A DNA stretch of 64,000 nt from Hydnum rufescens UP504. Lineage: Eukaryota; Basidiomycota; Agaricomycetes; Cantharellales; Hydnaceae. The notes below the pieces were generated by a model. It was not told the DNA's origin. It saw only the letters and a program-made list of their open reading frames with translations, and made no database searches. The DNA is taken from assembly GCA_014904985.1 (NCBI GenBank), contig MU129064.1, forward strand, positions 1-64,000, read 5' to 3'. The translations under genes were made by a program, and so were the position numbers. Shown piece by piece: positions 21,864 through 33,844 of the stretch; the first letter of the stretch is position 1; every line of letters starts with the position of its first letter.

Positions 21864-22835
21864 ATGGTACTTGTGTTGCTCATCGGAGATCTGCATATTC
21901 CATACCGGTGCGCTTCCAAGCCCTTCAAGTGATGAGATATGCACGGCCTAAATATTCTCGTGCTTCGTCCAGAACCCATGACTTACCGGCGAAATTTAAG
22001 AAACTACTGGTTGGTGGCGCTGTATGACTCTCGCAGACACTGACGGGTTTCACTTATGCTAGGTCCCTGGGAAGATACAACAAATAATATGCACGGGGAA
22101 TGTGTGTGACAAAGAAACGTATGATTATCTGCGGACCGTCGCGCCAGATGTCCACGTTGTACGGGGAGACTACGACGAAGTGCACAATTCCTATGTCCTG
22201 CATTCCACTCGAATATCTACTCAAAGTTGGAATACAGGACCCAAGATTCCCACTGTCCCTCACAATAACTCACCCACCGCTTCGAATTGGAGTGGTGCAT
22301 GGTCACCTGAATGTCCCGGTTGGCGAGCTGGATTCGTTGGGCGCAGTCGCCCGGCAAATGGACGTGGACGTTCTCATTTCAGGGCATACCCACAAGTTAG
22401 AAGACTTTTCCTCTGCTCTAGCACATTCTCAATCGGCTTTTCTTCATCAGATTCGAAGCGATCGAACATCAAGGCCGTTTCTTCGTGAATCCCGGGAGCG
22501 CTACGGGCGCATGGTCAGGGAAATCCTTGATGTGCGTGATACGGTTCGCAGTGATATGCCCCATTCTAACCTGACTGGTCCTTGTGTTCCATAGTGATCC
22601 TGTACCATCATTCGCACTCATGGATGTTCAAGGGCCGGTGGTTGTTACATATGTTTACAGACTGATCGAAAACGAAGTCAAAGTGGAGAAGATTGAATGG
22701 CGCAAGCCAAGCCAAGCCGATCGTCCACCGTCCCATAGTTCAGGTTTGGGACTCGGCCGCGAGGGGTCGCGAAGTCCCAGCGGGGGGCCCTCCGCACCAC
22801 GCGATATCCCACCAAGTACCAGTGCGTGGGCATGA
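21864..22835 (+). CDS. VPS29: Vps29, retromer subunit
   Basis: Part of the retromer cargo-recognition trimer that returns receptors from endosomes to the Golgi. It has a calcineurin-like phosphoesterase fold: [57 protein letters not shown] and LISGHTHK. The tail [12 protein letters not shown] and [20 protein letters not shown] is diagnostic of Vps29. Five or six exons; the intron after DYDE uses GTGCAC and the next exon starts [10 protein letters not shown]. The C-terminus extends past the usual end with a Pro/Ser-rich tail of about 40 residues. Confidence 0.92.
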
Positions 22836-23137
22836 ATCCTGATTTCCACTGGCACTACCTTGCATTCCGGTTTTCTCGTAATTATCTTTGTCTGATCTGA
22901 TGAACAAGCTGAGTGAGCAAGTGTCAGCAAAGGCATGCAGAAATCGTGTATGGCATGCATAGCGCATGCCTGAGAGCCTCTACTGGGTAAACGAACAGCG
23001 ATATATTTGGTCAAGTCCACTAGCTAAGTATGAAGGGGAAGAAACAATCCAGAGACGAAGGCGGAGCGGCAATAAACTTTTGAAGAGTTCCGTATCTGGC
23101 ATTGCCATAAACGGGCCGTAATCAAATCCTAAAGAAA
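22836..23137. other. Convergent 3' region
   Basis: The 3' ends of VPS29 and the PARP-type zinc-finger gene face each other here. No further gene is seen. Confidence 0.5.
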
Positions 23138-25062
23138 TCAATCCTCCTCCATGTCGTCGGCTTCTTCAGCGACAGCTTTGGGCACTCCACGGCCGCTTCG
23201 TTTGGAACCGCGACCGCCTTCGCTTGCAATAGAAGCTGGTTTCGTGACTTTGGCCTTAGAACCTGATTTGCCCTTCAATCTGTAGAAAGATGACATCGAT
23301 AAATTGAACAAAATTAGGGTGTTAAGGTGCTCACTTGACCGCATTATCTGCCTCAGACTTCAGATCGGATCGCTGGAGAAAAATATAATCGTCAGTAAGA
23401 GGTGATACACGAATAGTTGTTATGCACGTAGAAAAAGCATCACCTTCCGTTTGCTACCTGAAGCAACGTTATCGTCTGTGCCAGACGCAGCATCCCCGTC
23501 ACCATAATCTTCATCGGCGACACGTCTACCGGCCTTTTCCGTCCCTGCATTGGCCTGGGCCTTGGCGTCAGCCTGCTTGACTGTGGGTTTAGGTTCATCG
23601 GCGTCACTCTCGTCAGCAAGCTCGGGGAGCTCAATCTCTTCCAAGTCCGACGCATTAGCCTCGATCTGGAAGATAGACTTAGGGTCAACCCCGTGGAATT
23701 GATCAAGGGCAGTGCCAATACCTTCTTGGCAGATTTAGCAGAAACTTTCCCTGCAGGCACCTTCTTTTTACCCTTATCCCTCCCACTCTCATCGTTGTCA
23801 GCAGCAGCACCTCGCTTTTTGGGGGCTCTGCGTTTCTTGGGAGCATCAATAACAGCCGGCTCGTCACCAGACTCATCTGCAGCCTTTTTGGCAGCCTGAA
23901 AAATGTATAACCGAGTGATCTTGAAAAAACGAAACAACAGTGGGCTATGGACAGCCGATCTCACCTTGCGCTTAGTCACAGCTTTCTTGGGCTCGATATC
24001 ATCATCATTATCTGTATCCTCGGACTTCTGAGATTTAATGGTGCTTAAGTGCGCGTTAAGGTCTGCTACAAGACAAATACGAGCAGACCTTTGCTTTTTT
24101 CTTTGGGGCGCCCGGACTTTCTGAGTCGATTTCTCAGTCTCCTCTTCCGCAGTATCGTCGGTAGCTTTCCCCTGAAGGTGACAACGCGTCAGAGAAAGAG
24201 ATTGGGACAATACCAATGATACAATCCCAGACCTTAGTCTTCTTGACTGGCCGCTTGGCTACAGTCTTCTCTTCGTCACTCCCCACTTCTGCTGCATCTC
24301 CCTGAATGGAGAATTGGTGTCGTGCATAGATCACATAGAACTAGGCACGAGCCTTTTTCTTCCTTGGGGCTGCCTTTCTCTTCGACGCAGTCTTTTTCTT
24401 CTTGTCGTCGTCCTCGTCCTCGTTAGTGTCGTCAGGACCCTTGCGCGCAGAATCAGGGATATCCTCATCCGCTACGTGACCCTCTTGCCATGCAGTCTCA
24501 ATTTTAGCTTGGAACCCTATTAAAAGGAATGAGGATTATCAGCATTGAGCATTCAAGTCTGGCTAGAACTAGGACCATCATCAAGATCTTCAAAGCCGTC
24601 GAGATCCTCGACTTCAGGATGCTTTTTTTTCATGTTTGACAAAACGGCTGGTGTGACACAGCCCCTCCAGAAGGAAGTCGAGTCAGCAAAGGCCACACGT
24701 TAAGAATACCAGTGAAACGCGCAGAGCGCGAAAATCGCGTACCAGTGTCTCCATTGGAATGTGGAGTGTCCTCGAAAGTCGACTACGACGCCCATCCGCA
24801 ATTCACCCTTCTGAATCTTTGTTCCTGAAAGGTCAACCGCGCGTTTTAATTGGAACCACGGGGTAAGGTAAGATGGAAGGCATACCCTTGCATGGTTTAG
24901 GACCTTTGGCACGAGAAGCATATCAAATCGGATATTCAATGTGAGGAGGGGAGATAATGGACATGAACGCTGGAAGTGATTACCTTTGCATGCTGCTTGC
25001 TTTGATTTCGCGAGTTCAATTCTGTAACCCCCGCCACTTCCTTTACCTTCATCGTCGCTCAT
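23138..25062 (-). CDS. PARP-type zinc-finger protein with a long charged tail
   Basis: The start MSDDEGKGSGGGYRIELAKS opens one PARP-type zinc finger assembled from small exons: CKGPKPCKGTKIQKGELRMG, then FQWRHWGCVTP. The zinc ligands are cysteines and the histidine of the HWGC motif, in the fungal arrangement. Known fingers of this type bind DNA breaks. The rest is disordered, alternating acidic stretches with Lys/Arg/Pro-rich ones (KRRAPKKRG-like) resembling nuclear localisation signals, ending ADDMEED. No PARP catalytic domain, BRCT or WGR domain follows, so it cannot be a poly(ADP-ribose) polymerase by itself. A nuclear DNA-binding role is inferred. Confidence 0.8.
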
Positions 25063-25302
25063 TACGCACCAAGGGATACAGCTGGAAGGGAAGGATCCTT
25101 TGTTTGATTTCTGTAGACTGCAGCTGTGTCACTGTTGATGTTGCAACTGAGTCGGAATGCGCCGAACTTGAGATTTAATGCCTAAGCGCCGTTATGGGAC
25201 ATGCAGCCTCTCGCACGCAAGATAGCGTAGGAAGATCCCCAACTTAGCTGTATATAGCGCTGAATCTCTCAGTCTATCAGGTGCTGTCTCCTCCCCCAGG
25301 CT
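25063..25302. promoter_or_regulatory. Divergent promoter region, zinc-finger gene / tetraspan gene
   Basis: 240 bp separate the two starts. The sequence contains TATATA near 25250, about 50 bp before the plus-strand start, which could serve the tetraspan gene. Confidence 0.45.
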
Positions 25303-25954
25303 ATGTCACCCCTTCCTTCCCCAGTCTTCACAACCCGGCTCTTGAATTTCACCGGCGCGAAGAGGCTCAGTATCTCTTCTACTCCAAAGGTCCTTTTGTT
25401 TGGGGGTCCCCTTGGCGTGGTCCTGATCGCACATAGTGTCCACCAGACATATATCGATTCACACTATACTGGACCCTCATCATGTACGCATTAACCTATG
25501 GTGCTTGTGGGGTATGGGCGGGAATCGTTCAGGCAGTCGCTGCGCGGCGTAAGGGTCACGGGCTCACCTCATCGATGTTGGTTGTGTTGGTATTTCTCAC
25601 CGTTGGGTCCTTCTCTGCCGTTATTGGGTCCGCCGTAATTGGTACATACTCGCTTCGCTCCTCTCGCTCCTCGTCATTTCTCATTGGACATCGTATTCAT
25701 TAGGATATGTGTTAGCCGCCGTATACTCAGTCGGTTCCTTTGCCATGTCAACGTGTGCATTCGCAGCCTGTTCATCCGGCGAGTACTGACCTTTATACTC
25801 CGATTCCAGATGGGTGCCATTTTTGTGGGCCTTGGTTCAGACTCTGGCAGCAATAATGGGGTCCGGGTTCTCATTTCAATGTTGTCGTTATCCCAACTGA
25901 CACCTTACTCACATTGGTCTTAGGTCCTATTCCACTATTATCACTTTGCTATAA
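25303..25954 (+). CDS. Small tetraspan membrane protein of unknown function
   Basis: Five exons can be joined in frame from the ATG at 25303. Exon 1 ends SISSTPK; exon 2 gives a membrane helix FTLYWTLIMYALTYGACGVW, a basic loop AARRKGHG, and a second helix LVVLVFLTVGSFSAVIGSAV; exon 3 gives YVLAAVYSVGSFAMST; exon 4 WVPFLWALVQTLAAIMG; exon 5 SYSTIITLL and stop. All junctions fit GT-AG. The result has about four hydrophobic segments and a short cytosolic N-terminus. I recall a similar layout in conserved basidiomycete integral membrane proteins but know no function. Single-frame reading would cut the gene into three false ORFs. Confidence 0.65.
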
Positions 25955-26342
25955 CTGACACTATCGGCCTCAACGCCATCGCCTCCACCTCGTATCATGG
26001 CGAGGGCTTGTGCATTTCGCATGCTTGCAATACTATATGCTGCCGCGCTAAGGGGCTATCGAATATTTCATGTAGAATTGATAATATCACTTTAGTATTA
26101 CAGATTCGTTTACGCCCATTGTTTACTATTGTTGTAGATGAATTTGGATCGATTGACCTAGCGCATGGGGGGGGTCTAAGGAGGTGCGCAGCAGTGACAA
26201 GCACATCGAAGTTTCCCCCCTTGCTCTCCATTCCCTTCAGCTCGATTGTTGGTACAATATTTGAGAGTTGAGGACTTTCAATGAGAGTTACTTAAGCGGG
26301 GCTCTAGTTATGTAATGCGTCTCCTACTATAAGGTTGTCAGG
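25955..26342. other. Intergenic stretch with the Nop13 promoter
   Basis: 388 bp with no gene. It should contain the 3' UTR of the tetraspan gene and the promoter of the Nop13-like gene. A G8 run lies near 26167. Confidence 0.5.
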
Positions 26343-27874
26343 ATGTCCTCGACAGGGCCGATTTCTCCTGCCCACAGAAAAGGTAAAAGGAAGATCGAAA
26401 CCGCTCCTCCATCCGACGTCGTGGTGAATTCAGATGGTCCACTGGCAGGGCCTAAGGAAAACAAGAAAAAACGGAAAAGAGTCCAGTCGAACGCTATTAC
26501 CATTGGGACAGGTGAAGAGACAGAAGCGCGCGAAGTGGCAGGAGAAGGTTCCCTTCATGCGCCCTCTTCCCATCCTGGTTCCGAAGCGGAAATAGAGGTC
26601 CTCTCGCACGCTGCGTTGCGGAAGCGGAAGAAGGCCAAAATCGCGTCCGATCCTTCTCCCCCCATCTTGTCTAACAAAGATTCAGAAAACACACCCAAAT
26701 CATCCTCTGCCCCGCAGCGCCAGAACTCCACATGGGTGGGCAACCTCACCTTCAAAACTACGACGCAACAATTGCGGGAGTTCTTTCAATTCGCTGGTGA
26801 TATCACACGAATACATATGCCGACGAAGGCTGTTGCGAAGGGAAATGATAAAGATAAAAGATTCCAAAACAGAGGGTATCTATCCCCTCTAGGCTTTCGA
26901 TGACTAGTTATGAACTCATTTTGTGTAGGTTTGCATACGTAGATTTTGCAACACCACAGGGGAAAGCAGAGGCTATCACGTATTCAGAACGAAACCTAGA
27001 CGGGCGGAAGCTGCTCATCAAAGATGGTCTGTGCCCGATTTTTACTGATTTGTTCATTTTCGCTTGATGTTCTTGTATCTACAGGCGATGATTTTACCGG
27101 CCGTCCAATACCTGATGTCGCTCCATCTATTGCAGCCGTTGCTTCCTCATCAGGGACCCCCAGTCTTTCTAAATTTGCTCAGAAAGTTCTTCGTGCTCAG
27201 CGGCAGCCAGCCGGTCCCACTTTATTCATGGGAAATCTGGGTTTCGAAGCCACCGCGGAAAGTGTGCGAGAGATGATCGAGGCTCACGAGCGAACTCGCG
27301 ATGCCAAGACGAAGGCGAAAAAGAAAGGGTCTGACGGCGAAGATACAACGAAGGACGGGATAGAGGAAAATACGAAGGAGAGCCCAAAATCTCTCAAGAA
27401 AGTCCGCATGGGGACGTTTGAAGATTCTGGATTGTGTAAAGGGTCAGTGGGTTCCCATAGACTACCGCACTATTCCCCATGCTAACTTGATCATCCAGAT
27501 TTGCGTTCTTGGACTTCATCACGCCACAACATGCAACAATGGCACTCATTGATCCTCGAAATTATTCATTGGATGGGCGAACCCTTAAACTGGAGTTTGC
27601 AAGTGCTGACGCCGTGCGGAGGGGTGGAAACCTGATCCAAAGTAAGAATGGAGCAGTCTCAGGTCACGTCGACTCGAAAAGTGGACGGGGGCCGAGGAGG
27701 AGCGAATCTGATACTATGGCAGACCCATCATCGACGCGGCGGAAATTGGGGGGGAGGGGACTATCCCGCATAGATGCGAAGAACGCGCGGCAACGCCCTG
27801 GAGCAGTCTTGGCATCAGCTCAAAGGGAGCAAGCAGGAATCGTCCCAAGTTCTGGGAAGAAGATAGTATTCTAA
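26343..27874 (+). CDS. Nop13-like nucleolar RNA-binding protein (two RRMs)
   Basis: Two RNA-recognition motifs after a Lys/Glu-rich N-terminal third. RRM1: STWVGNLTFKTTTQQLREFF (RNP2) and, after an intron, FAYVDFATPQGKAEA (RNP1). RRM2: TLFMGNLGFEATAESVREMI and, after an acidic/basic insertion and another intron, FAFLDFITPQHATMAL. The C-terminal tail is rich in Arg, Gly and Lys. Order and spacing match yeast Nop13, a nucleolar protein that co-purifies with pre-ribosomes; Nop12 is an alternative. Four exons. The stop lies only 35 bp from the stop of the convergent Tpa1-like gene. Confidence 0.82.
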
Positions 27875-27909
27875 GCATTGTTGGTATTGGTACCGTACGA
27901 GCGTACTAT

Positions 27910-29996
27910 CTACATATCCCCCGCGCTTGCTTCCTCCGCGTCGTCGTCCCCATTTAGTGTCTCGATTGAATATTCGGCGCACACGTCCCATCGACTGCCG
28001 GAGGCAGATGCAGATACGTATTTAACAAAATGCAGCACTCCTTCGTCGCGAAGAACAATGAGAAGCTTGTTGAAGCCAGCATGTACAGTTAATAGAGTGC
28101 CTTCGTCGTCGTCATCACCGTTTTCTTCCTCCCCGCCATCAAGGGTGCCATGTGATATATTCACAGTCTTCCGGGAGCCAGATCGGTACACTGCTGGATC
28201 ATCCTCACCCTGATGGGGTGCCATGTAGCACTGTTGTTTATGACAATGCTCAATGTAGTGCCGTCATAGAAATGAGTAAAGAATAAGGCATACCTCCCAG
28301 CCGCCCCAGTTTCCGTCTTCCCAGGTCCCTCCGCTACCAACCTTTTCATGTGGAGGCGTCAGTCCCAAGACCACATCAAGCCTAATTTCATCGCTGGCAC
28401 GCGCCAGCGTGTAGTCGAGCCCAGGTCGGAAGCGTCTCGCTTCGACGGCGAATCCCAGCGGCAGGAACGTGGAGATTAGCCGGAGCCATGCCCGAAACCC
28501 AGCTGAAGGGAGAAGCATCGTTTGGATGTCACGGAGAATGCGAACGCTCTCGGTATGTGACTGGGATGTTATTGGGCGAGAAGATTCGGAGAGAATGCAG
28601 TATCGGTGCTTATGAGGCGGTCCCTTGACATCCCAATCCCCAGCTGAGGAGCCACTATGATGTGGAGGCACTTTGTTGGATCGTGACGGACCAAATCCAT
28701 CTATTTCGTCAACTGAGGGAAGGGAAGACAAGAGGGAAGATGCAAGGGAATCCTCGAGAAAGCTATGGAGCTCAATACTCGATTCAGCGGCGAATTTTGA
28801 GGCCAAGAGACGGAGTGCCGGTGGTTGGAGATACGTTGGATTTAAGAAGGGTGTTAGGTCAGCAAGTTCATCATCAGATAAGGTCGTCAGTTCGTCAAAA
28901 GATGATGTGGTTGTTCCGGGATAGGAAAGGATAGGGACGTGACTGGAGGATGAAGAAAGCTGGTAGAGGGAACTATTCTGCCGCCATGTTTCTTCGTCGC
29001 CTTCTGGATCATGTCCCTCTTCTCCCAGCTGGGCTGCATGGAACCTGGTGATCATAAAGACATATACAATCGACTTTCCGCATCAGAATATTCCAGACTC
29101 ACCAACCGCTAATACTCAGGCGTTCTTTCCCATCGTCTGGAGTACCAACTACAACTTCTTCTACGGAATGAAAGCTGTGGCCGGGCTGAACTTCGAAGAA
29201 TACAAACTGCCGCACGTGTGAATGACTATAAGTTACCACAAAGAGAGGGCGCCTCACTTGATTCCACGAGGGAGGTATGACTTTTGTGGGTTTACATTTG
29301 GCTCCAGAGTGCCTTCTACTGATGTCACCGGATAGAGCTCAAGAGCACCCCCCCAAGACGGATCCCACGGTACTGACTGCTGCCCAGACGTGCCAGTAAT
29401 AGGGATGTATAAGATGTAGCTGACCCGCCTTGTGCCGATCACATCATCATGGTTGAGGAGGTGACATCCATTTTTGTACGAGTTTACGGACATGTCCTGC
29501 TTAGTTCCAGAGAGTGGACCACACCCTGTCACCTCCCGTAAAAAGTTTCGAAATACTGAAGAGTACAGTGCATCGCGAAGTCGCAAAAGGGAAGGAAAAA
29601 GAGATAGCTGGGTGGGGGAAAGATATGAGAGCGATGCAAGGTCTCCTGTTTGATGGACCTGTCAGCTAAAGTTGCTTAGGGCATGTTTTCACCCTCGTTT
29701 GTATATATAATGCGAACCTTGTAAATATCCGTCTCTTTTTCGGTAAAACTCAATCCCCCAATAATTTCGCTCTGCACGTCGAACAATAATTCGGGGTTGA
29801 ACAAGGCATCTATTACGCAGTGTTTGTATGGTTCCGACCGAGTGTACGCCAAGTTTAAATTTGATGGGGCTTCAAGAACCCCAGGAATAAATGCAGAAAC
29901 AAGTGATTCATCAGGTGGCGGCGTATCATGCGATATTTTGGCGCGCTTAGGGGGGGGATCAAGAGGATCTCGGGTAGGGTGTTCAAATGAGACCAT
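27910..29996 (-). CDS. Prolyl 3,4-dihydroxylase Tpa1/Ofd1 family
   Basis: An Fe(II)/2-oxoglutarate dioxygenase that hydroxylates a proline of ribosomal protein uS12 and affects translation termination (yeast Tpa1, fission yeast Ofd1, human OGFOD1). The N-terminal catalytic half has the iron triad: HDD in [12 protein letters not shown], the second histidine in [10 protein letters not shown], and the 2-oxoglutarate arginine in ERLSISGW. The second double-stranded beta-helix domain follows (SSYLP-like region, then a Ser-rich loop) and ends EEASAGDM. I chose the ATG at 29996 (MVSFEHP); an upstream in-frame extension to 30089 exists but lacks family features. It is divergent from the kinase gene. 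Confidence 0.88.
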
Positions 29997-30280
29997 GGAG
30001 TGTTCGGGATTCCCCGATGAGACCCGGGCTCCGGATGCAATTTGGGAGGACCCCGACGAGGCGGTTGTTCTCATCAAACAAGAAATCATAGTCTACATCC
30101 TCTTAAGCGTCCCACTTTGCTTGGGCGCGCACTTGGTTTGCTTTTTCTATGGCCGGCCACCGCAACCCGTACCACAAGATGTCAAAATCTAACGGCGCGT
30201 CCAGGCGCGCATTGTTGGCATCCCACTCGAAACGCCCCGCACTTGTCGCCTTACATCAGAACGCGCACTTGGCGACGACT
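29997..30280. promoter_or_regulatory. Divergent promoter region, dioxygenase / kinase
   Basis: 284 bp between the chosen starts. If the kinase starts at the in-frame ATG at 30149, the gap is 152 bp. Confidence 0.45.
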
Positions 30281-33200
30281 ATGATTAGGCTCACGCGTAG
30301 CAAATCGGATTCATTTCCCTTCGATATGGTCGAACTGGGTCGAAAACGCAAGAGAGCGACCTCTGCGACGCGTGGGGGACTCAAACGTCACAAAAGCAGC
30401 CCGCGCATCGAAAGGGAGCCAAATGTTGTGGATATTCAACAGGTGTCTTCCGAGGACGAGATAGATCATCTGGAAGAAGATGGCGAGTCCGGGTCAGAAG
30501 AAGATTCTTGTGCGTCCCACGCTTCCACCATCATTCAACCATGTTCTTGACTGACATTCACCCTCGCAGCGGATGAATTTTTGTTGCACCACGCACCCAA
30601 GTGGCGCTTGCTGAAACTTCGGAAAGAGGATCTAGTGCGGTTATATGGCCTCGCAGAATTAGGCGATGACCCAGAAGCTCTCAATAAAGCATCTCTCGTT
30701 TCGCGTCTGCTGGCCTCCCGGCCCCCAATAGCCAATCCTATCTCGGGAGCATCGTCGAACGATGCTGGTGCCGAGGAGGATGATGATTCCGATACCCAGC
30801 TTCCGATTCCCGGCCGGAATCGTGCGAGAGTCCTCATTCGAAGGGCTACTGAACTCATCCCCCCAATACATGCAAGATATATAACAACTCGCAGTGTTTC
30901 CATGAATAACCTAGGTGATAAGCTAACCAAGGAATCCATTGGCCTTCGTTTACGGTGAGAATCATCAACTGTCGGTTCTCGTAAGCCTGAGAAGTCGAAC
31001 TGTTTGTTTCTAGGCGAATGGGCAATCGTTCACATCTCCGGCCTCCAAGTTCGCCGTCAGAGTCCCCTCTTGTTCCCTCACCTTCTCCCCGGAAGACCCG
31101 CGCGCAGGCCAAACAAATCGGCAAACAGAAACATGTCGAGTTCAGCACAACCTCATTCTCAATTCCTTTATCGGAGACGCAGACCGAGACCGAGCCTGAT
31201 ACAGATCACCAGAAAATGGCTGGGCGGCAGACGGAACCCAGCCCGCGCCGTCTGCGGCACCGCCGCCCAGCTACAGATTCAGAAGGCCCAAACCGCTCTG
31301 CTGCTCCTCAACGAGGGGTTCGTCCTCCACGTAAAGCACGCTTTGAAGACAGTATGCGTGAGGGCTCGACGGTGGATGATGATGATGAGGATGAAGACGC
31401 CACCGTCCACCCAAGTGATACAGATGAAACCTCCGATGGCTCCCGTTCGCCGTCTAGTGGCCCTGAGGCCGAGGAAGATGTTGATGGGTTGTCCGATGAG
31501 CTCATGGACGTTGACGAGGAGGCACAAAGTTCTCCCCAAGAATCCAGATCTCCCATCCGGCGCACTCGCTCGTCCTCTCGCTCCTTCCCAGCCCCACCGG
31601 CCCTCAATAAGCGTGCCCGTCTCCAGCGGCCTGCTCAAACACACACCCCTCCTTCTGATGAGGATGGGGATAGCGATGAGGGGTCAGGCGAGGTCGAACC
31701 AAGAGTGCTACGGAATGGCAAGATCGTTGGCGAAGTACCTGAAGAGGATAATGATGGGGATGAAGAGATCGATCAATTGGACGACAATACCGACGAGCAA
31801 ATAGAGGACAACGAAAGTGACAGTGAGCCGAATGCTGATTATATGGACGAGGAAGAGGATGGAGTCGGCAAGGATGAAGGTGATGATCTCTCTGTTGTAT
31901 GTCGCCATCGCTGTGTTGTTCACGTTAGTCTCCAAGATCTCGATCTCACCCGGGAAAACCTGAAGACACTTCTCCGACGTCGCCGGGAAGATCTCGTCAA
32001 ACTCTGTGAGGCCAATGACATCGATGCTGATGGAACAAAGAATCAATTGGCGCACGCATTATTAGAATGGGTACGCCCATGTATGCCAACTTCTTGTTTT
32101 GATATCTCAATTCTTGTGTAGCGTGACACCAACACCGATACCCCGTCTTCACCTACTGTTTCGTCTGCTTCAACAGAAAGGCCTCCATCTTCTCATAAAC
32201 CAGTGCCCCGCCGTACCGGGACTGTGGCAACCACCAAACGTGTGACTCCCGTGCTTTTGCGTGACACCCGAATGCACCATTCTCCTCAGCCCCAGACTCC
32301 TCCGATGTCCAAGAAAGGGAAAGATCTCGATAGCGAGGATATAGAGCTGGACTTGGATAGTCTTGGACTCGTCGATAAGGAGATTCCCCCAGATGCGATA
32401 GTGAAGATGGAAAAGATTGGGAGTGGTGGTTTCAAAGAGTGCGCATTGACCATCATTGCAATTTGGTCTCCCTCCTTATTTTGCTTCTCTGCTAGTGTGT
32501 ACATTGGGAAATACCGAAACCGGAAGGTCGCTATCTCAGAGTTTCGAGGTACTCTTAGCCCCAGTGAGTTATTCCGAATACCCTTGATTACATCGTCAAC
32601 CACTCACCTTCATCTAGTGGACATCAAGGTTTGCTTGCGGAAGGCGGCACCTGGTTTAACATCTGACCAGTTCACACCTCGTAGGAGCTCAAGCTACTTC
32701 GCGAGTTCAACCATCCCAATGTGGTTCACTTTGTGAGTCGATCTGATTTACAATTTTACCCTTTGTGCGACCCTTCGTTCTTAGCACGGTGTGAGCATTC
32801 CCGAGGACACACGCTCTACGCCAGTGATGATAATCAGCGAGCTTTGTCCAAACGGTGACTTATTCGATTATATTCGCAATGTCCCTCCTCCGAGTTTGCG
32901 ACGTGTTGTAAGTGACACTAGCTTTAGCTTTACACCACCTCTGAACTACCCCCCCATTTCAGCTGAATCTGATGCTCGATATTGCCCGGGGCATTGAATA
33001 CCTGCATCTCCGGACTCCTTCAGTCATACATCGTGACTGTAAATCTTCCAACATTCTCATTACGGCCAAGGTCACAGCCAAGATCACCGACTTTGGGCTT
33101 GCTAAAGTGAAACAATCCACCCGTTCCATGGTCAGAAGCCTTGTTGGTACTGTCAATTGGCAAGCTCCAGAGCTTTGGCATGCCCATCCCAAGTACGATC

Positions 33201-33587
33201 ACAAAGTGGATGTTTTTTCTTGTGCCATGGTCTATTGGGAGATGCTTCAGTGGTATCAATCGAAGAAGACCTATCCTTGGGAGGTTTGTAAGAAGTGCAG
33301 TATTCCCTCGCTTCGTACTGATGCCAGTGTCGCCTCAGGGCATGAATGAGCATGCAATCTACGAAGTAGTAGGTACCAAAAAATTACGGCGAGTAGGATC
33401 TTTCCAATGTGAAGCTTACCATACTGATCTTCACGTCTTTCTAGACCCCCAATGCTTGGCATGCGCAAGCAGTGGTGCCCCGAAATTGTCGTGCTCATCG
33501 AGCGAATGTGGGCTCAGGACCCGCATGATCGTCCAAGCATCTCTCAAGTCGTCCATGACCTTGAGCAAATGATATCATCACATTAAT
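30281..33587 (+). CDS. SAP-domain protein kinase with a WNK-like lysine position
   Basis: The N-terminal half is disordered and acidic (nuclear-type KRKR and long Asp/Glu runs) and holds two SAP-like helix pairs: LRKEDLVRLYGLAELGDD...SLVSRLLASR, and LKTLLRRRREDLVKLCEAND...LAHALLEW. SAP motifs bind DNA. The C-terminal half is a tyrosine-kinase-like (TKL) Ser/Thr kinase: GSGGFKDVYIGKY, KELKLLREFNHPNVV, VIHRDCKSSNILI, TDFGLAKVK and NWQAPELW. The usual beta-3 lysine is absent: the motif reads VAISEF. A lysine stands in the glycine-rich loop (32434-32436) instead, as in WNK kinases. HRD (33029-33037) and DFG (33089-33097) are intact, so activity is plausible. About nine exons. An upstream in-frame ATG at 30149 would add 44 residues. 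Confidence 0.85.
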
Positions 33588-33844
33588 CCATGAACGTTTC
33601 TCCTCACCCCATCCACGATCTTTTGCTTTACTAGGCTTCGACAACCTCCAATGGATCCTCTTAAAATCAAGCACATCCTCCATGTTGTATATTATTTATG
33701 TCACATGCTTTTCATACATTCGAATCTTATCACCCTTTTGCACCCTGTCTTTACCATATGTACCATGCCACAGGAGCAACAATGCCAAATTAGTTGTCCT
33801 GTGCACACATCTTCGCCTGTCATACTCCCCATTAGCCAGCCAAA

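Noticed and set aside
26555..26755. Minus-strand frame inside the Nop13-like gene
   Set aside because: It is antisense to a charged N-terminal region that reads continuously into RRM1 on the plus strand.
31004..31804. Long plus-strand frame of 266 codons
   Set aside because: It is a shadow of the acidic, repeat-rich kinase N-terminus in another frame; only the other frame continues into the SAP and kinase domains.
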